From Heloderma charlesbogerti (lineage: Eukaryota > Chordata > Lepidosauria > Squamata > Helodermatidae), in the NCBI GenBank assembly GCA_026122225.1, contig JANEZZ010001640.1, forward strand, positions 118,282 through 182,281: a DNA stretch of 64,000 nucleotides, read 5' to 3'. Numbering within the stretch: the stretch's first letter is position 1; the number at the start of each line of letters is the position of its first letter. Shown here one piece after another: positions 44,790 to 57,377 of the stretch. The notes under the pieces were generated by a model. It had not been told where the DNA came from. It ran no database searches and saw only the letters and a program-made list of their open reading frames with translations. A program made the position numbers and the translations under genes.

Positions 44790-47700
44790 AGCCTTCTTAG
44801 TTTTATTTATTTGAAACGCATAGATCACTTTCCCCTCTAGTGATCAAAGCAGCTTATATAAGTAATGAAGTTAATACAACATAAAATATCAAACCTCCAA
44901 TAAAAATAATCCAGAAAGCACAGTTCCACATCAAATGCAGAGTTGTGAGAAATTACCCCATGAAAATCCACCAAAACACCAAAATGAACAGCTTTCACTT
45001 AGTTCCTTAAGAACATTAAATCAGGCACCTGGTGAATTATGTTTTGGCTGTGCATTCCATAAACAGAGGACACCACAACAGAAAAGGACTTGTCCCAGAT
45101 AACTTATCTACATGACTACATGGCCTCTCCACCAGCACCACTACCACTGCATATACAATACTGATGAACAAAAGTTTGGCATTGTCAACTTTGAGAGAAC
45201 TGCTCAATGGTGTGTGCGTGTGTGTGTGTGTGGGTGGGAGAGATGAAGCTCTGGCATCCTGATAGGTGAACTGTGCTGTCAAAGCTGGCAGTGTTCATAA
45301 GCTGGTCAGCAGGACAAAGTGTTGCATGCAGAAGTGGGCATGTAGCCCACCATTATGCTCAAAGGTCTCTAGATCAAAGCCTACAGGGGAATCTGGAAGG
45401 GGTGCTACTCAGAGGCTTCCGAGATTCCTATGCCCTGCCTTGCTGAAGCCAGTAGGGCAGGAAGGAGCGGCGGAGATGCTCCCCATCCTCCAATTTTTGC
45501 TGTTTTTTGCTAGACGGGCTTTTCAGCCTGTCTAGCGAAGTCACTTCAGAGGGAAAGGGAAGGAGGCTGGATGAGGCTGAGGATAAATTATGTCTTGGCC
45601 TTTCCCATCTCCTCCCTCCCCATCCACCAGAATGCCCCTTTTATCTCTATCTGACATTGATTCTCCAACCTCAGAGAGGCAGCCATGCAGTTCTCCCCAA
45701 CTCCCTCTTCCAAGGTCGGAGCACTGCCTCTGACATTTGTGTGTGGGGGGGAATCCGAGCCCTCCTATGGCCCCTGGGATGCTCACCAGGGACCATAGGA
45801 TTGCTTTCTAAGGCAAGAAGTATTTTCCACTCTTCGGAGCTTGCCAACTTTCCAATGGGATAACTTACATACTCAAGCAGGAGCCATGCAAATATACATC
45901 AGGTGAAGGGACATCAATGGGGAAGGAGGCTTTCTTCCCTGTGCGGATTATCCTTCTTCACCTTCTTAATTCTCACTCACCTTCAATTCACTTGGACACA
46001 TTCTCCCTCTTCCTGCTGTACTGTTTGCCTACTTCCAATGACAGAAGGGAAAGTAACACTGAGACAGCAGTGTGTGGACCTTTTAAAAATGATTGCTCTA
46101 GGACAGCACCATCTTTCAAAATAGTGTCAATCAAAATGCAGCAATGAAGGCAATTTCCCCAGAAAATAGCAAAGGAGAAGGCAGCAGCCCAGTCACTCAC
46201 TCCCCACCCCCCCACAATGGGTCTCATTCTTTCTACTTGCTGGCTCCATGGAGATGACAGGCTGAATGACACAGTGGTAACAACTTCTGCTATTCTGCAC
46301 CTAAGTCTTGGGGCAGCAGCAAGGTCTGGCAGAAGGACCCAGCAGTGCTGCTATTAGTCAGCTCCTGGATGAGAACCCAAGACAGAGCAGCCCTGTGCCA
46401 GTGACAGCTTTTTTTTCCTCTTTTGCTTTCTTCCACCATGGAAAAGGTAGCACAGGAAGAAAGTAACAGAGAAATATGCACAGGCCTTCCTCTTTCCCTA
46501 CCCTTTAACCTACCGACCTCCTTGGTAGCTCAAGTGGCTTCAGGCTAGCACACACATTAGAACGTGATAGAGTGGTTTGGGGATTATTTGTCAGCCCACC
46601 GATGGCAGAACAGAATTTATTCTACTTATAGAGAGACCACAGAGTTGCCACTAGAGTGCAGAATGTAAGTTTTGACCCACAGTAAGTAAAGTTAAGTCTG
46701 CAAATGCAAAAGTATTTTTCTCTCTACATGAAAAGCTTTCTGAAGACATATGACAAGCATACATACATCTAGGTCTAGGGAAGGGGTTGATGGATTCAAC
46801 ATATGGCTCAGAACACCATAAATTAGAGCTGTGCTCCACCTTACTTGTGGGCAGAGAAATTTGGGAGATAATTGCTCCAGGGAAAGGAGAAATTTTCAAC
46901 AGTTTCTCACTGGTAGGGCTCCCCATCGGCAGGTCTTGTAGCACAGCTTGTTTTGGTTTGGGTCAGGCTTTGGGGGGTTTTTGTGCTGCAACAGCATCAA
47001 CTGTGTTGGCTGGCTGGCCCACATTTTGCATCCACCACAATGCAGGTGTGTGTAAGAGCAGTGTTGTGTGAAGCTCCAGAGATGGGGCAGAGTTAGTGTT
47101 TTGCCAAAATCTGTCCTCCGATTTCTAGAAAGTTTCCTTCCCCCATGAAAGGGGCTTCCATTGTTCTGCCTCATTCTCAGGGCAGTCTAAATTTATGTTG
47201 AATTTCTTTTTTGCTGTGTTTTGATCTTGCCTAATCACAGCTAGCCTCCCAGGCTGCCTGCACTTCCTGATCTGAAAAAGCCCTAAGGAAGGAATTAGCT
47301 CATGATGCCTTCCACTGGTCTTCAGTTGAAGTGTAGGGAGCTGAGGAGGCTACAGGCTGCCAAAGAGATGACTGTACAATGAAAGACAGGACACTTGTGC
47401 TCATTCCTCAACCACCTCGTAAGTAAGGTAAGCCCAAGAAACCCAAACCCAGCCCTTGAGAATTCCTTCAAAATTTCTTCCGTACTGATTTCTTTTCTAA
47501 GGCAATTTCTCTTCTATCAAACTGAATGAGAATGATCGAAAAATGTGGAAGAAATTTTCAGCACAGCACTACTATAAATCCATGAATCACCAAAGAAACC
47601 AGTACTGTTATTATGGAAATTTTAAAATGTGCACACAGTCCAAAGCATGACAAGGGCAGGTTACATCCTTTTGATACATCATATACAGTGGAAATATATT

Positions 47701-49150
47701 CAAATGTATAAACTTATGCTCAAGATTATGTTAAACTAAGAATCCTCTGTCTGTGATGGGTCATGGCTTAGTAAGCATTTAAAAGGAACAAAACTCCTAA
47801 GGAAACAGGGGTGACCAATTGCCTCATATGTACCTTTCAAAGCTGCCTGCCTTCTTTAATTAGCTCCAAATGTGACTTTATCTGACTTTTCTAGTCCTTA
47901 GGGCCAAAACTTAATACCAACAAGAGCCACAGTCTTCCTCTGACCTTTTAGTCTGCTGTTGATTCATGTTAAGCTGTAAACAACTGCAACTAATTGTACA
48001 CACATATGCATTTGTTCTTGTCCTCTTCACTCCTGCTTCCTGTGCACTCCATTTCCTTCAACCAACATGGCCACCTAACTGCACATTTATTTCTCTCCCA
48101 GCAAAATGTCCCTCATCATCAGGGAGTCATCCTTTATTCCTTGGTGCTTCTTAACTTGGGCACCAAGGAAGCAAGAGGGGAGGGGGCTAAAGAACTGCAT
48201 ATGCTCCTCTACTTTGCATTGCTCCATTTTGTCCCTTGTTCATGCTGGGGCAGGACTATATTCCCAAATCTTTAGTTTGTCAATTTATGCAACAGATCAT
48301 ACCAAATTAGCATGTCTGATTTGTTTGGTTTCCAGCATATTCTTCGACCTCAGCTCCTGCCAGAAAGATTCCATATACTCAAGGAATGGGCAACTGAATA
48401 TATTCTTACCAAACGCATTTGGCGTTTTTACCATACACTGTTGGAAGAGGGAATTAGCTTTCCCCTGAAAATACAAAAAAGGACATACTACAACAGCTGC
48501 TGCTCATTTAATCAAGGCTACCCTTTTAGCAAAATAGCTTTTCAACTGATTAATCTAACTGATCAATCAACTAAATATTGCAGCCCTAATTATCAGAGGA
48601 TCTCTGCACTAGCAGCAGATGGTTCGGTACTCCACCCCACCCTATTCTCCTAAACTGAAGACTGCCACTCTTCTGCCTGTAGCCACTGTCATGAACCAGC
48701 ACACCCACACCCCAGGGGTTTGGCCAGGATGTGACTGCAATCTTGAACATACTTATTTGGGACTAAGCACCACTGAACACTGCAAATTTCTGCATGTCAA
48801 AGCAAATATGCAAAGGATCTGACTGGGTGAGTGGAGAGGAAAGATAAAATTACTACTTTTTCAATATCTCAAAGTATAAATATTAAATGTTCTTCCCTAT
48901 TTTTCTCTCAGTCTTTTAAGGTCAGAAATGCAATTTCTATGCCACTGTTTTTAAGGATATAAGATTATGGATTTTTCAAAAGCTTTTTAAAATCCACATA
49001 CGTGTTGATAGTAAAAGGCTAGTAAAAATTTGTGATCTAGTAGCTTTTGTGGATCTAGTTGTAAGGTTACCTTCTGTCTTTTTACTTACTAACAACTCTG
49101 AGATGCCAGTCTCCCTATCTCTCTTGGTTTGTTCATTTTTTAGAATTAAA
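44790..49150. other. No gene seen; LINE-tail and MITE scraps
   Basis: A decayed LINE-tail-like stretch lies at about 44800-44900 (GCAGCTTATATAAG). A (GT)n tract is at about 45210-45232. The segment 45515-45815 ends CCATAGGATTGCTT and may be a degraded TTAA-type MITE. The remainder to 49150 is unclassified. Confidence 0.4.
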
Positions 49151-49159
49151 TTTTAGAAT

Positions 49160-49660
49160 TAGAATTAAAAAACCTGGCTTGGGGCCAGGTTACCTGAAGG
49201 ATCGCCTCCTCCCATATGTGCCTGCCCGGACCTTATGATCATCCTCAGCGGCCCTTCTCCGTGAGCCCCTGCCAAAGGAAGTGAGGCGGGTGGCTACTAG
49301 GAGGAGGGCTTTTTCTGTTGTGGCACCCCGGCTCTGGAATGAGCTCCCTAGTGAGGTTCGCCTGGCGCCTCCATTCTACTCCTTTCAGCGCCAGGTGAAG
49401 ACCTTTTTATTTTCCCAGGCTTTTTAGCTTTCTAAATTTTTATCTTTGCTGTTTTAAATCTGTATTTTAAATTCCTGTACTGTTGCTAGGTTTTATTGTG
49501 GTTGTATTGTTATATTGTGGTTTTAATGTTCTATATATTTTAAATTGTTTTATTGTGTGTTGTTTGGTTTTAATTTCTGTGAACCGCCCAGAGAGCTTCG
49601 GCTATTGGGCGGTATAGAAATAAATAAATAAATAAATAAATAAATAAAAATAAATTAAAA
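49160..49660 (+). mobile_element. L2/CR1-type LINE 3' end
   Basis: Comprises a C-terminal coding remnant (49191-49427), a 3' untranslated region ending AACCGCCCAGAGAGCTTCGG then CTATTGGGCGGTATAGAAAT, and an (AAAT)n tail at 49619-49650. The GAACCGCCCAGAGAG / GGGCGGTATA pair can form a short 3' hairpin. The insertion is 5'-truncated, and the preserved tail and near-open frame suggest moderate age. Confidence 0.8.
49191..49427 (+). pseudogene. L2/CR1-type LINE ORF2 C-terminus remnant
   Basis: Reads as 78 codons then TAG. YLKDRLLPYVPARTL is followed by one TGA (49236-49238). The terminal module then has RRRAFSVVAPRLWNELPSEV and later QVKTFLFSQAF. The RLWNxLP...FQxxxKTFLFxxAF pattern is typical of CR1/L2/Rex-like ORF2 C-termini. 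There is no start codon, so it is easily missed by Met-based scans. Confidence 0.75.
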
Positions 49661-49876
49661 AAAATAATTTTAAAGACTGGGAGGCTGGCATGTTGCAAAG
49701 TGATGCACCAACCTCCAATACTATCTTCGTGTCTAATAATGCCTCTGGGGGTGCCAAGAAAAAAAGAGACTAAGGTGAGCTGGAGGGGAGCATCCTGGAA
49801 GCTGGAGGGCTAGAGGAGTGGCAGGCAAAACTGTGGGTTCAAAGGACCCTACTTTGGCATTGAATTCAGGTTCTTG

Positions 49877-50035
49877 GGCAGTTACATTTCTTTTAGCTTC
49901 ACCAGTTTGCCTTCTGTGAAATGCTTGTTTTGGGACTGGCCATGTTTACCATGGCAGTCATTTTGTGAGAGCACCCATGACACTCTGAAAATGCCAAATG
50001 TGCCCACTGGCCCAAGAAGGTTGGAGAACCTTGCT
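49877..50035 (+). mobile_element. hAT-like fragment (family C), copy 2
   Basis: Shares CCATGGCAGTCATTTTGTG and flanking sequence with 37940-38072. It ends AGAAGGTTGGAGAACCTTGC, a decayed hAT-like terminus. Confidence 0.45.
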
Positions 50036-50309
50036 TCTGTTCTGCAAGCTACCATGATTGCAGAATAATTATTTTTGGTGTGGACAGATAAAATGAAAAG
50101 TAACTATGTCATAGGTTTAAAAAAAATTGCAATCCAACAGTATCCATCTGCCAATGGAATGGACACAATTGGTGGAATGTATTCTCCCTCCCCACAACGC
50201 CTACCACACATCCCCCAAACCTGTTCCAGAAAGTTGGGGTCAAGAACAGATTTGAGGGCTTGTGCAACGCTGAATGGAACCCATTGTTACAAAAAGCCAA
50301 CAAAATTAT

Positions 50310-52010
50310 TTGAAATTATTTGAATCCAACAGTGCTGTGTTGGTTTGGTTCCTTACAATTAAAAGTTTGTCTCAGAATATTGATATGTTCTGTTAACAAA
50401 ACAAAAAGGTATAGGCTTATTCAACTCAATTTAAAGAACATCAGTTGTTAACGATATGGCTATTCAGAATAAAGTAATCTCATAGAAGTCACTGAATCTA
50501 TAGGATTATTTTGCATGAAGGGACCTGTAGACTACTATTCTTATTATGAAGAAAAATGCACATATGATAGTACAAAAAGCCTGATAAAACAATGCTATGA
50601 TTCACATCTGAGATACTGTTTCTATAGTTTTCAGTTCATTTAGTAATTTAAACATTTCTAATGAAAAATCTGCAACGGGAAAAGGTAATGTTGTGAAACT
50701 TGCTATTTTTGTTGTTTTGTTTTGTTACTAATCTGCTTTCTGACTTTTACATTTAACAGGACACAGTGTAATGATGAGTGATACTAAACATCATAAGTGC
50801 TGACATACCTGAACATAATTAACGTTCAGTGAGGCAGAAGTGGGATGGACAACAGTCACAACAGAAGTAGCAATAAACTAAACCCCTTGATGCTGCCTCT
50901 GTTTACAGAATTGTTCTAGCAAGACAGGAATAGAAGATTTCTTTCAGATGTGTGCTCTGTATGTGAATACAGCTGCCTGAACACTTTGGACACTTCAAGG
51001 ACACAATATGAAATGATGGATTTCTTATGACTGATACTGTCATTTGCATGCAAAATTAAAATCTGAAGCCATAACATGCAGTCTGCAATGTGTTACAGTA
51101 TCTTAATTTAAAGAGACAATTGTATATTCATTTCTAAACTGAGAAGCATAGAAAATTTAAGACAAACATACTGATTGCAAGGAATTTTTTTAAAACCCTT
51201 CATTTTATATTTTCTCCCCAGGCCCTATCCCCTTCAGAAATCTATGGAATATCAAATAAATGTGCTCTATTTGAGGAATCAGATAGGATGAAATCTATAA
51301 GCCACAAAGGGAACATGTTACATAATAGGACACAAACAAAGGGCAACAATTTCTTCTAAGATCCATATGGTAGATCTGGGTTTGGATACTTAGTGTTCCC
51401 TACAGATGGGGAACTCCCAAGGAGAATGGAATATCTGAGTCAAGATCAGCTATGCGTGTTTGAAAGACTTTTCTTTAGTTCGCCTCTTTCTCTCTTAGTT
51501 TTTATGAAGAAGGATAGCTCTCTATTTACTGCTCTCTTCACAGATTGAAAGGCTCTCCTCTGAGAATAGCTATTAATAATCCATCAAATTAGAAAAGCTC
51601 TCCTTCAAAAATAGTTAATGGTTCATCAAATTAGAGAGAGGTCGCATTATACATGCGTTCAGGCGCTCCAGAATTATTAAACATTTTCATTAGTGCTAGT
51701 AGTAGTGAGTTTTACTATTTAAAAACATTTATAACTCATCTTTCTACCTCAATATGAGTAGTAGCAGCAGTAGCACTTACAACCTAGTAGCTGTAGTTGT
51801 AAGCATAGCAATCTGTGTAGTACCATGGCTAATGTGCTGGCCTTGGGTAAAGGAACCCACATTTAAATTCCTTCCTGCTCAGCTACGAAACTCACTGGAC
51901 AACCTTGAGGATGTCACCATCTCCCTCTCTCAGCAGTGAGGATAATACCCCAGCATCTCTTTGAGAGAGGATGGGATACAAACGCAAAATAAGTAATAGC
52001 AGCAGTAGAC
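50310..52010. other. No gene or classifiable repeat seen
   Basis: AT-rich unique-looking DNA; an AGC/AGT-rich low-complexity patch at about 51753-51775. Confidence 0.4.
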
Positions 52011-52012
52011 AA

Positions 52013-52335
52013 TGGATAGGATCCAATAGTGCCCTACCACTGGCAGCGAGCACTGCCAGTTCCCGGTGCATTCATGGCTGGCTCCCATGCTGGTGGCATG
52101 CAGGGGTCCTACTGCTGACAGCAGCAGTGTAGCACTTCCAGGGACAAGCCCTCTAACAACCAGGTACCCAAGTTTTTGGAAGACACAACCTGCCCCTTCC
52201 AGAAACCTGCGTTTCTGGTCATTTGGGGGCTTGCCCTCAGAAGCAGTACACTGCCGGGTGAAGGGGCTGACCATGCACACACTGGGAACCAGTGGTGCTC
52301 GCCACCAATAGTAGGACACCATCGAATCCTACCAG
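52013..52335. mobile_element. MITE with ~55-bp terminal inverted repeats
   Basis: TGGATAGGATCCAATAGTGC at the left is paired by the right end (reverse complement CTGGTAGGATTCGATGGTGT). Pairing continues through CACTGCCAGTTCCC / CACCACTGGTTCCC. A second inner pair, ACAAGCCCTCTAAC and GGGGGCTTGCCCTC, flanks the centre. Non-coding, 323 bp. Confidence 0.65.
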
Positions 52336-52675
52336 TGTATTTTTCAGATGATTGTAAATACTTTAAACCACTGTTGGGAACCCAAACAGTTGTGCATAGG
52401 GTTACACACACACACATGCTCACCCATCTCTGCAGATTTTCCAGTCACCATTTTGCAATCACCCTTGCAGCCTTTTTCAATACTGGAAGGTACTTATGAA
52501 AGGCAGGGGACACTTTGGAGCAGAACTCAACATGAGCTGAAAGGCTGAAGTTGAAAAGGAAAATCAGCTACTTCTCCCCTTGCCAGTGAAAGTTCTGTGG
52601 ATCCCAGGCTATGAGTGCCAAACACCAGATAGTTTTCTGTTGCCCATAGAATCTTACTGCTGTTTGGAATAAAAA

Positions 52676-52925
52676 AAGGTAAAGGTGTTCCCAACCAGTC
52701 GTGTCCGACTCTAGGGTGCGGTGCTCATCTCCATTTCTAAGCCGAAGAGCCAGCGCTGTCCGAAGACGCTTCCGTGGTCATGTGGCCGGCATGACTGAAC
52801 ACCGAGGTGCACGGAACGCTGTTACCTTTCCCGCCGAAGCGGTACCTATTTATCTACTTGCAATTTCTTGCTTTAGAACTGCTAGGTTGGCAGGAGCTGG
52901 GCCTGAAGATGGGAGCTCACTCCGT
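52676..52925 (-). mobile_element. BovB-tailed SINE, 5'-truncated
   Basis: Antisense counterpart of 18436-18660: the reverse complement has CCTGCCAACCTAGCAGTTC, GTACCGCTTCGGCGGGAAAG, GGCCACATGACCACGG, and ends GAGTCGGACACGACTGG then ACACCTTTACC. It extends further 5' than the first copy (GGAGTGAGCTCCC) but still lacks the tRNA-like promoter boxes. The minus-strand tail gives a poly-A-like run at about 52670-52677. Confidence 0.82.
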
Positions 52926-52929
52926 AAAA

Positions 52930-53910
52930 ACTTTCTGAGTTCTCATATTGCAAAGATATATTTAACAAATATGACAGACAAAACAATATGAGAACAGAAA
53001 CCAGAAGCTACATACAAACATTCTTTATTCATTTGACTTTTGCAATGTTAGTTAAAATATTTTAATTAGCTGAAGCTATACAGCTGATTTTAGATTGCAT
53101 GAATAGAAGCATCATTGCTATAGATTCAAGTAATATAGTGCTGTTACTTTATTGGAAAGACTTCATATGTTCTATGTTCAGTTTTGGGTGCCATATTTCA
53201 GAAACAGTGTTCACAAATTGGAAAGAGTTCAGAGGAAAGCAAAGATGATGACAGACTAGCTAGAAGAGGAGCCAAGGCAAGGGGCTGGGTATACTTATCA
53301 TGATAGTGAACTAAAGGTGATTGTGTATTTACAGTTTTTCAGTATTTAAAGAGACATCTGTAAGAAGCAGATTTATATAAAACCTGGCAGAGTTCTATAT
53401 ATAAATGTATACATCTGGATTTTTGTGCTGTTACGTATAGAATTCTGCTTGGCTCACAGTTGTCCTACATCATATAAACAGCATACTGCAGTACCCATGA
53501 AGCAACATGGCCAAGTGAATTGTGTATGCAATTAACTTGCTGTTACTGGCATGCAGCAGAAGTCCATGCCATCGTCCTCAGTAGTGATAAGTGAAACACA
53601 CACACACATACTCACTCCACTTTGAATGCTCTTTGATATGTGATTAACTGACAGCACATTAGGATGGGAGAAAGTCACTAGCTGAACTGTAAGAAGTGAC
53701 ATGGATTCCAATACATTTATCAGTGTTACCCCAATCTACAAAGGCAGAATCCCAAATCTCACTCAAATTCTCTTGGTTGTAGTAATAAGCAAAAGTTTAC
53801 CATAATGAGGACAGGACAAGCAAGAACAGGAATTATAGGGAGAGGGATACAGGCTATTCATTAGCATAATTAGAGAGCAGGATTTGTGATATCTGAATTG
53901 AGCTTATGAG
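52930..53910. other. No gene or classifiable repeat seen
   Basis: AT-rich; a short (AC)n tract at about 53598-53608. Confidence 0.4.
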
Positions 53911-54030
53911 AACATAAGAGTGCCCTGTTGCATCAGACTAAAGGCTTACTTAGTCCAGCATCCTGTTTTCTACAATGCCCAGTCAGATGTCCTGCAAGAC
54001 ATGGAGGGCTACAGCCCTCTCCCTCTGTTG
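53911..54030 (+). repeat. Old interspersed repeat ('AGAACATAAG...CCAGCATCCTG')
   Basis: GAGAACATAAGAGTGCCCTG, then TTAGTCCAGCATCCTGTTTTC and TACAGCCCTCTCCCTCTG, match a repeat I recognise from sauropsid genomes but cannot assign to a class. Single copy in the window. Confidence 0.45.
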
Positions 54031-54171
54031 TTTCACCACAACTGGTACCCTTTGATCTTGGAAATAACATATGAATAGGTTATACCAACACTAACTTTTT
54101 AATTATTACTAAGAGGTGTACAACAGCAGGTCCCACATTCAGTTTGTAGACTCTATGATATCTGAGAAGTT

Positions 54172-54358
54172 GTACGTCAGTGGTGGAGCACCTACTTTGC
54201 ATGCAGAAGGTCCCAGGTTCAATCCCCAGCATCTCCAGGTAGGATTGGTAAAACTCCTGCCTAAAACCCTAGAGAGCCGTTGCTGCCAGTCAATGTCGAC
54301 AATACTGGGCAAGATGGACCAGTGGTCTGACTCAGTATAAGGCAGCTCCCTATGTTCC
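54172..54358 (+). mobile_element. tRNA-derived SINE, second family, copy 2
   Basis: Aligns with 15059-15242: A-box-like GTCAGTGGTGGAGCA, B box GGTTCAATCCCCAGC at about 54217, CTCCAGGTAGGATTGG in the body, and a tail of GGTCTGACTCAGTATAAGG then CAGCTCCCTATGTTCC. The 5' few bases are degenerate. Confidence 0.75.
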
Positions 54359-54364
54359 TAACTA

Positions 54365-55105
54365 TTCCATTTTTCTCCAGCTGATTATAATATATGGTTA
54401 AAATGCAGTGGAAAAAATGGCCACTGCATTTATATCTAACTCGTACTATCGCTGTAGAAATCATCTAATGCATGCTATCCCTGCTGTATTTAGCTGCAAG
54501 AATTCAAAAGTTTAACGTATCTATAGAAGCCAGTTCTGTTCAATAAAGTACAAAGCCAATTTTAAGAGCACAAACATTTTTATGACCGTGGGCTGCAATC
54601 GTCACACATAGCTGGAGAGAAGTATCTGGTAGTCAGATGAATTTATTCCATCATATACAACCATCATTAGCAACTATCTTTTCTCCCATAATACTAAAGA
54701 TATAATATTCTCATATTTTATTTCCCTTATTCTCTGATAGCGTACGTATGGAAATTTCCATTATACTCAGTAAATTACATATATAATTCATCTATAAAGA
54801 AGTAATTCTTTATAGCTAAAGAAGTAGTCAGATGTTTCTCCTTTACTGCTTTAACTTTCAAAAATTACATAAATGCCATTATTTTATAGAATTCTATAAG
54901 GAGTTTTACTTTCATTCTTTTATATTTTTTAAGTGAACAAATGACACAAGATGTCTCTATTGGTTTATTTGCTCAACAAATAAATCAATGATGAGTTTGA
55001 GTTACTTTCTGCCAATGATGCAGGCACAGTGCTTGGAAAAGTCCCAACATCCGGTCCTTGTCACTCATGGGAAAATGGCCAGCCTAGTCAGTTTAGTAGT
55101 CAATG
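54365..55105. other. No gene or classifiable repeat seen
   Basis: AT-rich unique-looking DNA. Confidence 0.4.
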
Positions 55106-55111
55106 TACAAG

Positions 55112-55362
55112 CTGACTAATCAAAACAAGCCAGTGTGGCTTAAATAACCCTACAGGGTTATTTGAGGGTTGTTTAACCCTCTAACAAGCTGCCTGGCTTC
55201 TGATGACATGATAAGCTGTGGCTGGACGGTGATTATGCAAATTGCACCTGGGACACACTAACACGCACCATGGCTCACAACAAGCCACCGTGGCTTATTT
55301 AACATTGACCTTATTTAAGCCACGGTGGCTTGTTTTGATCATGTGAACCAGGTCAATGTCTC
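55112..55362. mobile_element. Palindromic MITE, copy 3
   Basis: Inverted arms: AATCAAAACAAGCCAGTGTG (left) and CACGGTGGCTTGTTTTGATC (right). The nested hairpin AAATAACCCT-ACA-type at about 55143-55165 (TAACCCTACAGGGTTA) lies within the left half. Vocabulary is shared with 4092-4388 and 58228-58650. Non-coding. Confidence 0.6.
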
Positions 55363-55364
55363 CC

Positions 55365-56885
55365 TCTGTGAGAGGGTATATTCTATCCTCCTTAAGACAG
55401 CAGTGGTGAGGCTTTCTCCAACTGGGCAGGGGTTATACCATTTCTGGGCAAAGTTCTTGTGGACAGCAACATAGCACCATGCACCTCCATGTACTCTTGG
55501 ATAATGCTAAAAAAAAGTCAAACATACTAACAGACTGATTATTCTATAAGATCTCATGGACCAAAATCCACTTTGGATAAATACTGATTAACCTGTCTAA
55601 CTTCTGGTCTGGTTTGGGGTCAGAAACTACCCTGCTCACACCAGTGTCAAGATCTTGACACAGTGGTATCTCCATCTGCCTGGGATTGTGAGAGCTGAAG
55701 TACAACTCCCATCATTGCCAGCCATTAGCTTCAAGAGGTTACATGCCTTTGATAGGTATGTTCTAGGGGCCCAATTCTTTTTCACACTAGCACCAGCTGA
55801 CGAATACCCTTAACACCACAGTGTTTCACAGATGCAAGGGCATGCCTCCCCAGCATCAGAACTAGTTGAGTTTATGACTGAGTTTTGATGGCTGCCAATC
55901 CATCCAATGCCAAAATGGTCTTCCGTGAGAGACAAAGTGCATTTATACTGATGAACTGCAGCTATTAGTGAATTTTATACACCCTATTTTTGGTAGAACT
56001 TATTCAGGAGAGATCCTATGTTAAAATGCCTTCAGTTAAGATTAAAATTCTTCTTAAGAGCTAAGAAATCTTTGTAAAATTTTGAAGAGAAAAATTGTAG
56101 AAAATGCTATGGAAAAATATTTTAAGAAAAGCAGACCAAAGCTTTCACATGCCTTTCCTTTGACATTCCTTTTCTCCCAACATTACAATGTAATTTCCTC
56201 TCAAAGGTATTCTTTATCACTGGAGATTAAAGACACATTCTGTTGTTGTTTGATTTGGCCCTTGCTCAGATAAACAAGTAAACTGCAGCACTGCAGAAGT
56301 CAACAATCAGGATCAGGCAAATTGACAGCCCCCAAGATAAAAATAAGCAGGCCACAGTCTGCTTTATTTCATTTTCTTACAAATCCTTGAACGAGGCTAT
56401 AAAGACTCATTTATGCACCATAACTTTGTAGAAAAGGAGTACGTCAAGCACCTCAATGAAGGGAACACAGTTACACACACAAAGGCATCTATGAATATGG
56501 AGGGGGCAGGGGTTTCTTGCTTTCTGCCTGCCAAGAAAAAAAAAAGATAGGTCCTGCCCTTTCCCCAAATATTCTAGCAAATGTAGAGGGCTCAGGAGAG
56601 GGCGGAGGAGTCAGGCTTTCACCTCTCATCAGACTGGAACTTGCTTGGTGAGGTGTGGAGGCTGCAGGCTGCCTCTAAATCATGGTACAATGTGAGGCTG
56701 ATCCACTCTCTCACAAATGAGGGAAAGCATAGTTTACTCATGTGACACTGGACTAGGAAACACTCACAAGCACAAGAGTCTCCCTCACCATTTTGGAATG
56801 TATCTCAGCAATGAGAGGTGAGCAAATGGCCCCACCTTTCCAGAAGAAAGGCACAGAAGGGAAAGTCTTTCACTTTGTACTAGGT
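55365..56885. other. No gene; hAT-MITE half-copy and one perfect palindrome
   Basis: The 18-bp perfect palindrome GTGTCAAGATCTTGACAC is at 55644-55661. A half-copy of a hAT-like MITE (AAGTACAACTCCCATCATTG) is at about 55697. The rest is unclassified. Confidence 0.45.
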
Positions 56886-56901
56886 TGCATGTATAACCAT
56901 T

Positions 56902-57364
56902 GTTATTGTTGTTGTTGTTAAGTGGTGTCCGACTCTTTGTGACCCCATGGACCATAGCATGCCAGGCCTTCCTGTCCTCCGCTCTCTCCCGGAGTGTGCT
57001 CAAGTTCATATTCATTGCATCGGTGATGCTATCTAGCCATCTCATCCTCTGCTGTCCCCTTCTCCTTTTGCCTTCGATCTTTCCCAGCATCAGGGTCTTT
57101 TCCAGGGAGTTTTCTCTCCGCATTAGGTGGCCAAAATATTTGAGCTTCAGCTTTAGTATCTGTCCTTCCAATGAGCAGTCAGGGTTGATTTCCTTTAGGA
57201 TGGACTGATTTGACCTCCTTGCAGTCCAGGGGACTCGTAAGAGTCTTCTCCAGCACCACAGTTCGAAAGCATCAATTCTTCAGCGCTCAGCCTTCCTTAT
57301 AGTCCAGCTCTCACAGCCATACGTTACTACTGGGAAAACCATAGCTTTGATTATATGAACCTTT
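56902..57364 (-). mobile_element. 5'-truncated BovB LINE with 13-bp TSD
   Basis: The last ~463 bp of BovB on the minus strand, with the AAC-type tail at 56902-56920. The exact direct repeat ATGTATAACCATT is at 56889-56901 and 57365-57377. The C-terminal coding remnant is open over much of its length but carries TGA at the site equivalent to 37326-37328 of the full copy. Confidence 0.95.
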
Positions 57365-57377
57365 ATGTATAACCATT

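Noticed and set aside
55644..55661. Perfect 18-bp palindrome as an operator or regulatory site
   Set aside because: One occurrence with no context; short perfect palindromes arise by chance at this scale.
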